NCBI RefSeq assembly: GCF_949628215.1
Contig: NW_027441314.1
Span: forward strand, 62,001-126,000
Source of the DNA: Phalacrocorax aristotelis
Taxonomy: Eukaryota; Chordata; Aves; Suliformes; Phalacrocoracidae
Direction: 5' to 3'
DNA length: 64,000 bases
The notes beneath the pieces were generated by a model. That model saw only the letters and a program-made list of their open reading frames with translations, was not told the origin of the DNA and searched no databases. This document shows, piece after piece, positions 55,048 through 64,000 of the stretch. The first letter of the stretch is position 1. Every line of letters begins with the position of its first letter. The translations under genes and the position numbers were made by a program.

Positions 55048-56785
55048 AGAGAAGAGTCACGGACGTCGTGCCGCTGCCGCCGTGCTGTGCTACGGCAGCC
55101 GGGAATCGCGCATGCGGAGTGGCGATGGTGGACCCTGCTGACACCGTGCGGCCAAAGTGCGGTACCGCACCCGGAACAGACGCATGCGCAGTGGCGACGA
55201 TGTGTCACTGCTCGCTGCTGCCACCGAGCGACCGAACCGCGGAACAGCGGGGGCCAGCTGCGCTACCCTGCTCGCGGCAGTCACCGAGCGCTCAAAACCG
55301 GGTACTGCAGACGGGCAGCCGCCCGTTCCCGAGGGTGAAGTTTTTTCGCTGGTCGCTGCTGCCACCGTGCAAGCAGATTCCGGTACTGCAGCCAGGCAGT
55401 TCCGTATGCACAGTGGCGCTTTACTTTCTGCCCCTGCTTCCACCGACCGCCCAAACGCTCGCAGTGCAGGTGGGCGGCCGCGCATGCGCAGTGGCGCCTT
55501 TTTGTGCTCTCCGCTGCCACCGTGCGACCAAACCGCGGTACTGCAGGTGGGCGGCCGCGCATGCGCACTGGCGCCTTTTTGTGCTCGCTGCTGCCACCGA
55601 GCGACCGAACCGCGGAACAGCACGGGGGGAGCTGCGCTACCCTGCTCGCGGCAGTCACCGAGCGCTCAAAACCGGGCACTGCAGACGGGCAGCCGCCCGT
55701 TCCCGACGGTGAAGTTTTCCGCTGGTCGCTGCTGCCACCGTGCAAGCAGATTCCGGTACTGCAGCCAGGCAGTTCCGTATGCACAGTGGCGCTTTACTTT
55801 CTGCCCCTGCTTCCACCGACAGCCCAAACGCTCGCAGTGCAGGTGGGCGGCCGCGCATGCGCAGTGGCGTCTTTTCTGCTCTCTGCTGCCACCGTGCGAC
55901 CAAACCGCGGTACTGCAGGTGGGCAGCCGCGCATGCGCAGTGGCGCCTCTTTCTGCTCTCTGCTGCCACCGTGCGATCAGACCGCGGTACTGCAGGTGGG
56001 CAGCCGCGCATGCGCAATGGCGTCTCTTCCTGCTCGCTGCTGCCACCGTGCGATCAGACCGCGGTACTGCAGCTGGGGAGCCGCGCATGCGCAGTGTCGC
56101 CTTTTCTGCTCTCTGCTGCCACCGTGCGATCAAACAGCAGTACTGCAGGTGGACAGGCGCGCATGCGCAGTAGCGTCTCTTTCTGCTCTCTGCTGCCACC
56201 GTGCGATCAGACCGCGGTACTACAGATGGGCAGCCGCGCATGCGCAGTGGGCCTTTTTGCTCTCTGCTGCCACCGAGCGACCAAACCGCGGTACTGCAGG
56301 TGGGCAGCCGCGCATGCGCAGTGGCGCCTTTTCTGCTCTCTGCTGCCACCGTGCGATCAGACCGCGGTACTGCAGGTGGGCAGCCGCGCATGCGCAGTGG
56401 CCACCCTTTGTATTCTGCTCGCTGCTTCCACCAAGCGACCGAACCCCGGGACTGCAGGCGGGAGCTGCGCTACCCTGGTAGAGATTTCCACCCGCCCCTT
56501 ACCCGATCGCGGCAGTCACCGGTCGATCAAAACCGGGTACTGCAGACGGGAAGCTGCCCGTTCCCCAGGCTGAAGTTTTCCTCTGGTCGCTGCTGCCACC
56601 GTGCAAGCAGATGCCGGTACTGCAGCCAGGCAGTTCCGTATGCGCGGTGGCGCTTTATTTTCTGCCCCCTACTTCCACCGAGCGCCCAAACCCTCGTACC
56701 GCAGGTGGGCAGCCGCGCATGCGCAGTGGCGACCTTTTAGCTCTCTGCTGCCACCGTGCGACCAAACTGCGGTACTGCAGCCAGC
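55048..56785 (+). repeat. NRF1-site tandem array, copy 2, about 16 units
   Basis: Lacks 453 bp, six units, relative to copy 1: about five units between the two ccgtgcgatcaaac boxes (joining 12.68 kb to 13.06 kb sequence) and one of the two gcctttctgctctctg units near 13340. Typical of unequal exchange or slippage. Confidence 0.9.
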
Positions 56786-57089
56786 AGCCGTGCACGGGCT
56801 GTAGCGACATTTTGCCGCGCTCACTTCTCCACGCCACTTAGTGACCCCCCGCACGCTACGTGGTGACGTCACCGTGGGGGCCGGAACCGTGTAGGCACAG
56901 CCCCTAGCGACAGGTGTTGACCCCTTGCGATAGCCCGTTGAGGGCGGTCCTGATACCCCTCGCCACGCTCTTAGCAACGGGCCCTGCCCCCGGCGATGGG
57001 CAGGCGGGCCGTCTGATGTCCGACCCACCTGGCCCCACCCACCCACTTTGGTGCTGTGCGGTGCACTTTGCTCTCTGCTGCCACCCTGC

Positions 57090-57327
57090 GAGCCTTCATC
57101 CCTCGGGGGGGCTCGGCCCGCCCCTTTTGCGGGGCGCTGTGGGAAGGGCGGGGGCGGGGCCCGGGGGTCGAAGAGCCCCAGCCGGGGCTCGGGCAGCTCT
57201 TGCTGCCCCTGGGCTTCTCTGCCGTCGGTGCTCCCGTGTTCCCTCGGGCGGTCGCAGCTTTGGGGCTGTCTCAGCCCCCCGGGCAGGCGTGCTCTGGCGT
57301 TTAGAGAAGCGGAGGCGTTGCCTGAGG
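57090..57327 (+). promoter_or_regulatory. CpG-island promoter, copy 2 of 14095-14332
   Basis: Same GC boxes and donor (57328). Confidence 0.5.
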
Positions 57328-60300
57328 TAAGGATTCCAGAGCTTGGCACTCTTTGGCAGCATCTGTACTAGAAAGGTCCCTTGTGGCCTGCTTTGCTTTT
57401 TTTCTCCCGGGATGTTGTTTCGGGCGCTGAGGGGGCGGTGAGACGGTTTAGTGGTATGGTGTTCTGTTTGGGGTTTGTTTTTTGCTTTGCTGGTTTTCTT
57501 CCCCCTTGTGAGATCATTTCATTCATTTATCATTTCATATTATCATTTACCCCGCGCCATTTCCGTCCCCTTTGGGCAGCAGCGGATCTGCTGCCGCTTC
57601 AGGCGGCCGCTTTCTCGAGGGCGAGGAGCTGGGACGACAACGGGCCGCTGCAGGCTCTGGTCAGGGTAAGAGGCTGTTCCCTGGGGAGCCGGCGCAGGGG
57701 GAGCGGAGGTACGCACGGGCACTTGTCGGTGCCCCTGGCCGGTAAAGGGAAGGTTAAATTGTTAGAGTGCAAATAAATACATTTTATTTAGGGAGGAGTC
57801 GTGACTAAATTTAATCGCACCTATTACTGAGCAAACCAGGCAGTCATTATTCCTAATCTGTAATTAAAAAAAAAATAAAGGCAGTCCTTTTTTATGCCAT
57901 AAATAGAGTTGCGAGTCATTAATAGCTCAATCTAAATACAGCCGTTATTACATCAACTGCAGGCATTAATGACTCCTGATCAGAAACAAAATAAGGACAG
58001 TTTTAGAATCTACAATGAAAATTGAACTGGAAAGCTAAATTGGGAGTGGGTAATACTGAAATTGTAACAGGGCTGTTAGAAAGTTCAGAGGCAGCGACAG
58101 CTCCTGCTTCCAACCCAAGCAGTAAACGAAGCTTTAGATTCTTAAATGAACAGAAATAAAGGTGAGCTGTTAAACAGTGGCTGGGTTCAAGCGTAGGCAT
58201 TAAGAAAATTTGCAGGTGCGGGTGATTCCTGACGAGCACTAACAATTCCAGAAGATTTAGATTTAAAATGACAAAGCTAATGGAGTGCCACAACCGCCCG
58301 GATGTAACTGCAGCCGCTTTGGGGGAATGCCCCAGCCCTCCCCAACCACCGCTATTAATTACTGCCAAGGAGAGCGAAAGTGAAAGTAGAAGCAGTGCAG
58401 GTGAAATGCGAGCAGTACGCTTTTCCTAAGTCATCTCTTCGTGTCAGGAGAGGAAAGAAAATGGAAAGAAGATGTTTGCAGGGGGTCTGTGCTGGGTTGC
58501 CTGCGCGTCTCTTCCGTGCGTCCTTGAGGAGACATTTAGCTCCTGTTGGGCGCTCGCAGGTGGAGACAGGGCGAGCTGGAGGCGGGATCGGTGCTGGCCC
58601 TGAAAAAGGGATGGGCAACGAGCGGAGAGAAGAGGGGGCAAGGGCTGAAAAAGGGTCACCGGTTCTGCAGGGAAGGCAGCGGGATGTGACTCGGCAACCG
58701 CTCTGACGAGCGCAGGGTCATTCGCTGCGATGAAGTCAGGGTCTGCGGCTGGCCCGGAGAGGCAGCAGAAATCCCAAACTCTTTGCAGGGGTACCGGCCA
58801 GATTAGGGCAACACCTGAACAGTAAAACCATTTAGAGGAAGCAGAGCTGGGCTGCACCGCGTGGCCAACCTCCCTCTTCTCCGTGAGTCCCAAAGGGGCA
58901 GCTCCAAGAATGTGCTGAGAATTCATCCCTTGCGCTAAAAATGAGACGTAAGTAGCACCCACCCGTGAATTTTATTTTCTCTCTCGCTCTGCGGCTCCTG
59001 CCTGCTTGTCTCTCCTCAGTGCTCACCTGCACCCGTGCTCGGATGGGGCAGCTGAGGGAAGGTGCTGCCATCTCCCCAGCCCCGGCGGACCGCCCCTCAG
59101 CTGTGTCCTCTGTCAGGGAGCGTCGTCATCTCTCCTGCCTCCCAGAGCGTGTCCTGTAGTGGCAGACGCGCGGGCTTTTCCCTGCACGCGCATACGGGAA
59201 GGGAAGCACAGTGAGAGCTGGGCTTGTCAAAGAGTAACGGGGGTGGTGGGAAGCGTAGCTAGAACCGGAGAGCTACAGCGCAAAAGCAAAGCAGACGGGA
59301 CACAAAAGTAAAATGGTGCACAGGAATGCTGAGGCGAGAACTCCCGCAGCACACAGGAAATCAGTGTCGGAATCTATTTTCTTCTGACTGCCAAATTAAA
59401 AATAATGGCACGCTTTGCAACGCTAAGCTCGCTCTGATCGTCTGAACTGTTTCTTTCCAACTCCCCACCGCCCCCAGCACACCGTTCAGCCTCCTCAGCC
59501 TGAAATGCCTTGTTTTCCTTCTTTTTTTTTTTTTTTTTTTATGACAGGGCAACTTCTGTTCCCGAGGTGGTGCCCACAGTACAGCTATCTCTTCGAAGGC
59601 AGTTTGGTTTAGGTCAGAGAATGTTTAGCCTGGACTGAATCAGCCTCTGTTTCTATTTCTGGAAATCATCGGTCCTGTGCATAAAGCCCGGAAAAAAGGA
59701 AATATGAACCAAAGGACGTGGGGCCTGCAGGGGTAGGAAAATATTTGAGAAGAGGTTCAGTGGGGAAATGATTGTTTGTCTGTGGGGCGTCCAGGCAAGC
59801 AACCCAGCTGCTAGAAAGCGGCGCTGTCCTCAGGATGGCCTCGGCGGTCCCGTCGGAGTCGGGGGAACAAGGACAAGGCAGGGTGAAGCATCTGACCTGC
59901 CGTGTGGAACGTGACTGTACAAAGCACGTGTGATGCACTGCAAGTTCATTTGTTTAAACTGTGAGTTAAAGAAGGTGTGCAGTTGCTTTGTAAACAGCCG
60001 ACGCTCTAAAGCTACACCCGTCTAACTGCTAGCTGTATTAAATCTATCGTATTGCTGTTTCTGCATTAAAAAAAGTAACAAACCAACACACCTATGTAAG
60101 CACGTCTAAGTACAATGGAAAACCACTGTTTAACGCGTGGCATGTGTGGGTTGTTTTTTTGGGGTGGGAGGGTGGGGTGTATGACAAAAACCTGCGAGAG
60201 ACACACGCGCATACGCACATGTCATGTTTAGCGCTCACCTAAACCCAAAAAAGAAAATCCACTCTTTATTTTGCAGCATTAGCATTAGCTTCCAGCGCAC

Positions 60301-62144
60301 AGCCTGAGCGCGTACCTCTGCTCTCACCATCTGCTCCCTCTTCAACCGTGTGTGGCTGTCATCATCAGCTTGCACAGGCTTTCCTCGTGCAAGTTTCCGC
60401 GACAGCTTACGAGAAGGCGGGGAAACAAACCCAGCAAGACGCGTAGTGCCTTCCTCTATGGGCTCCGTCCAGCCTTTGTTAAAATGAGCAGAAAAGAAAT
60501 CTGCTGCTGCCTTTACCCTGACTCGCTCTTACAGAGAGCATCTGACTTGACCCGCAGCAAAGCGATGCCCCAGGCAGCAGCACGTATTGGCGCGGACCGC
60601 GGTTTCACCCACCTGTTTTACTGCGCCGGTCCTTTCCCACGGCCGATGCCGCAGATGTGGCGCGCCCCACCCCCAAACCTCTTTACGAGGGTTCCCTGGG
60701 CTCTGCAAGTCGCCTGCTGGACGTGTTGCTGATTCAGGCACGGGCAAAGTCAGCTTCTTCGCTGGCCTCGGGCCAGGGCAGCCATGTACTCGAGGGAAAC
60801 TCAGAATATCTCCAGCGAGATCTCACCGGGAGGCTGGGACCTCGTCAGTAGGGGAGAAAGCCAAGCGACTGACACTGAAAGGGAGCTCTTTGCTAGGCTG
60901 TAGATCGTAAAGTTAACAAAGAAAACAAACCTGCCTTTTTAAAAATGCCCTCTTTTGAGTCTGCCACGTTTGATACAGATTTTTAAAATTGCAGGGTATA
61001 TCTCCTACAGGCCTCATGCAAAGGGGAGTGAGTACCTCTGGCTCTCAGGACAAGGGGGTCCCTCAGGAGCCCAGGCGCTCACGCCAGCCGGCATCTGGCA
61101 CAGCACAGGGCAGGAGCTTTGGCAGTAGTACGTGAGCTGAGAATGAGAGTCAGGCAGCACTGCACGCTTCTCCTGTGAGCCGCCGAGGCTCGCGCGCTGT
61201 ACCTTCCACAAATAAAAGGCCAGAAGAGTCAGCATTTCTGCTAGTTCCAGCCTCATCCGTACCCTCGTTAGTGTAACTGTAAGCGAGCGTCCCGTAGCGA
61301 CTGGGAGCGTGGCAGCTGGGCTTCCTGCGCTGCCTTAGGTTGTGCCCTTGGAGAGACCCTTCTCCGAGCCCCGGGCTGGGTGGGCTGCGGTGCCGTTCAA
61401 CGCTGAATAGGCACGAAGGCCTATAAACAAAATGTATTTATATTGCACCCATACCCGGCAGCCAACCGCCGCTTTATTTACGTATTCTGCACCTCCTGCC
61501 GACGCTTTTAAACTTAGCCGATATTGCCGCAGTTTTCTCTGACGGGGCAGGGGACTGCCACGCAGCAGGGGGAGTTTCTGGGTGCCTCCCACGGACACAG
61601 ACGTCCTCAGCTGGGTAGGGACAGGGTGAGAGCTGGAACAACTCTGCTGACATGTAAGGGCCGTCCCAGGGCAAGGCTCCTCGGTCTGGGGGCTGAAAGG
61701 CGAGCCGCGCTGGGTGGTTGGTGTGGGAGTTGTGGAGCAAGTAGGGGAAAAAAAAAACAACAAGAAAAAACCATCCAAATGTTTCACAGCAGGTAGAAAG
61801 CTTGGCAGAAAGCAAACTGAATGCTGTAAAGACAAAAGCCGAAAGCCGGCTATGGACTGTACGAAAAGAGTCAGTGCCACGGAAAGAGGTTATTTCTTCA
61901 ACTGACCATAGGAGGCTTTTTGTGAGATAACACAACACCTCTTCTTTCTGCTACAGCGCGGCACCGCAGCAGTAATGGGCCAGAGCGTGCGAGCGCCTTT
62001 GGCAGGATCGGTAACGGCCGGGGCACGGCCGACCGGCCAGCCCACCTTCCGCACAAGGAAAACACCATTCCCCTGGAACGCCACGCAGACCCAGGACGGG
62101 TAAGGCGGAGGCCGAGCCCAGGCGCCCCCATTGCCAAGGACCAC

Positions 62145-62991
62145 CTTGGCCTTGCAGCGTCTCACGCTTCGGGGTGTTCTGCTGGCCGTGGCTAAGCTCA
62201 GGCCCTCTGCTCGTGGCTGCCCCCGGTCCCCCGGCGCCGGTCGGGCCCCAGCCCCCAGCGCGGTGCGGCGCAGGGCAGTGACCCAGCAGGGCGGCCCCCC
62301 GGGCCCCAGCCCCCCACCCCCCGCCGTGCCTGCGGCCAGGGCCCCGCGGCCGCCGGCCCCTTCCTCCTCTGCCCGCTCCCGTCGCGGACGGCTCGGTATG
62401 TGTCACGAGGGGCAGCCCCGTTGAGCAGCTCTCGGAGGGCGCGCGGCTCTGCCCGGCCGTGACCGGGGCCCGCAGGGGTTTCCCGCTCGCTCGCTCGCCC
62501 CGAAAGGAGCTGGCCCCGAGCCGGCGCGTCCCCCCCCGCCCGGCCCACGGCGCCCTCGCGAGCTGAGCGCGGCCCGGCCAGCAGGGGGCGCTGGCGCTCA
62601 ACGGCTGGGCGCGGGGGCGGTCCGGCGCGGGGGAGGGGCCGGTGGGGGCCGGTCCTTCCGGCCGCCCTCTAAGGGCCGCCCCGCGGGGCTCCGGCTTCCG
62701 GTGGCGCAGCGCGGCGGAGCGGAGGTGGGAGCGGTGCGTGGGGCGGCTGCGCCGCGAGGTGTCTCTTTGCGGTGCCGGGGCCCCTCTGCGGCCCGGCGTG
62801 GGAAGCCCGTGGCCGGCGGAGACTGCTCGGAGCTGGGCGGGGAGCACCGCGGCAGTCCGACCGCAGGCAGCCATCCCCTGCGGTGGCCGCCAGCTCCTCA
62901 GGACTCCTGGAGGCCTGGCAGCGCCCGACCCTCGCCTGCGGCAGCCGCCTGGGAGAGCAGCGCGGCCGTGGCCAGGGGCCGGAGAGCGCTG
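62145..62991 (+). promoter_or_regulatory. CpG island with first-exon donor, copy 2 of 19150-19996
   Basis: Nearly identical to copy 1; donor at 62992. Confidence 0.5.
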
Positions 62992-63011
62992 GTGAGTGAG
63001 TTCGGGCAGCG

Positions 63012-64000
63012 GTGGAGGCTCCGTGCCGGGCCCGACCCCGGGCCGGGGTGGGGGGGGGGCGGCTCCGTGCCGGGCCCGACCCCGGGCCCGGGCCGGGGTG
63101 GGGGGGGGGCGGCTCCGTGCCGGTCCCGACCCCGGGCCCGGGCCGGGGTGGGGGGGGGCGGCTCCGTGCCGGGCCCGACCCCGGGCCCGGGCCGGGGTGG
63201 GGGGGGGCGGCTCCGTGCCGGGCCCGACCCCGGGCCCGGGCCGGGGTGGGGGGGGGGCGGCTCCGTGCCGGGCCCGACCCCGGGCCCGGGCCGGGGTGGG
63301 GGGGGGCGGCTCCGTGCCGGGCCCGACCCCGGGCCCGGGCCGGGGTGGGGGGGGGCGGCTCCGTGCCGGGCCCGACCCCGGGCCCGGGCCGGGGTGGGGG
63401 GGGGGGCGGCTCCGTGCCGGGCCCGACCCCGGGCCCGGGCCGGGGTGGGGGGGGGCGGCTCCGTGCCGGGCCCGACCCCGGGCCCGGGCCGGGGTGGGGG
63501 GGGGCGGCTCCGTGCCGGGCCCGACCCCGGGCCGCTCCGGGCCGGGGTGGGGGGGGGCGGCTCCGTGCCGGGCCCGACCCCGGGCCGCTCCGGGCCGGGG
63601 TGGGGGGGGGGCGGCTCCGTGCCGGGCCCGACCCCGGGCCGCTCCGGGCCGGGGTGGGGGGGGGCGGCTCCGTGCCGGGCCCGACCCCGGGCCGCTCCGG
63701 GCCGGGGTGGGGGGGGGCGGCTCCGTGCCGGGCCCGACCCCGGGCCGCTCCGGGCCGGGGTGGGGGGGGGGCGGCTCCGTGCCGGGCCCGACCCCGGGCC
63801 GCTCCGGGCCGGGGTGGGGGGGGGCGGCTCCGTGCCGGGCCCGACCCCGGGCCGCTCCGGGCCGGGGTGGGGGGGGGGCGGCTCCGTGCCGGGCCCGACC
63901 CCGGGCCGCTCCGGGCCGGGGTGGGGGGGGGGCGGCTCCGTGCCGGGCCCGACCCCGGGCCGCTCCGGGCCGGGGTGGGGGGGGGGCGGCTCCGTGCCGG
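63012..64000 (+). repeat. G-run minisatellite, copy 2, cut by window end
   Basis: Starts like copy 1, but the CCCGGGCCCGGGCC unit variant, present once near 20090 in copy 1, is repeated about nine times (63075-63500) before the GGGCCGCTCCGGGCC variant takes over. Confidence 0.93.

Larger units (their letters stand above)
43455..64000. repeat. 43.45-kb tandem amplicon, start of copy 2 (cut by window end)
   Basis: This segment repeats bases 1-21000 or so of copy 1 in the same orientation. It differs by about a dozen substitutions noticed by eye, a rearranged GT-rich stretch near 45675, a one-base shorter G run near 52458, a 5-bp deletion near 54479, loss of six units (453 bp) in the NRF1-type array, and a different composition of the G-rich minisatellite that runs off the window. 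Everything between the listed copy-2 features repeats what is described for copy 1. Confidence 0.95.

Noticed and set aside
1..64000. Ribosomal DNA repeat as an explanation for the 43-kb period
   Set aside because: No 18S, 5.8S, 28S or 5S landmark sequence was seen anywhere in the complete period.
1..64000. CRISPR arrays, bacterial operons, tRNA genes
   Set aside because: Repeats are contiguous tandem units without unique spacers; no Shine-Dalgarno-linked gene series; no tRNA with intact A/B boxes and fold was recognised.

Overview
The window looks like vertebrate, most probably avian, nuclear DNA. It has CpG-island promoters, intron/exon-like splice signals, poly(A) signals, GC-rich minisatellites and a decayed class I (gamma-like) endogenous retrovirus (ERV), with no bacterial-style operons or compact coding. 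No protein family could be recognised outside the ERV, so the genes below are exon models built from splice signals and reading-frame phase. They are offered with low to moderate confidence. A GC-rich dot microchromosome or an ampliconic sex-chromosome region would fit, but that is inference.

The main architecture is a tandem segmental duplication. Bases 1-43454 form one complete period and 43455-64000 begin the next copy. The shift is +43454 at the left edge, +43453 after about 9.0 kb, +43448 after 11.1 kb and +42995 after the 11.6-13.8 kb array. The copies are almost identical; I noticed about a dozen base changes in roughly 20 kb. Larger differences sit in tandem repeats: six units lost in one array, a 5-bp indel in a candidate exon, and different composition of a G-rich minisatellite.

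Layout of one period: (i) 1-1.8 kb, 3' end of a candidate gene with a poly(A) signal; (ii) 1.9-9.2 kb, G+T-rich decayed promoter and exon-like modules, including a diverged 1.08-kb tandem duplication; (iii) 9.3-10.0 kb AT-rich repeat; (iv) 10.6-11.5 kb, a three-exon candidate gene; (v) 11.6-13.8 kb, a tandem array of about 75-bp units, each carrying an NRF1-type palindrome, followed by a CRE palindrome and a CpG-island promoter; (vi) 14.8-19 kb, ordinary single-copy-like DNA; (vii) 19.15-20 kb CpG island with a first-exon donor, leading into a G-run minisatellite at 20.0-22.0 kb; (viii) 22.8-24 kb CpG-rich DNA; (ix) 25.8-27.1 kb, a degenerate copy of modules from 5-6.5 kb and 10-11.7 kb; (x) 27.4-43.4 kb, two and a half copies of a 4.6-kb unit (B unit) separated by a solo LTR and by a 5.6-kb provirus at the same insertion point.

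Each B unit has a pyrimidine-rich degenerate minisatellite, a CpG promoter with 62-bp repeats each carrying a ZNF143/THAP11-type site (three versus five copies), and phase-compatible exon candidates. The second B unit runs directly into the next 43-kb copy, so its promoter and exons could splice into the terminal exons at 44.0-45.2 kb. The same arrangement presumably lies upstream of base 1.
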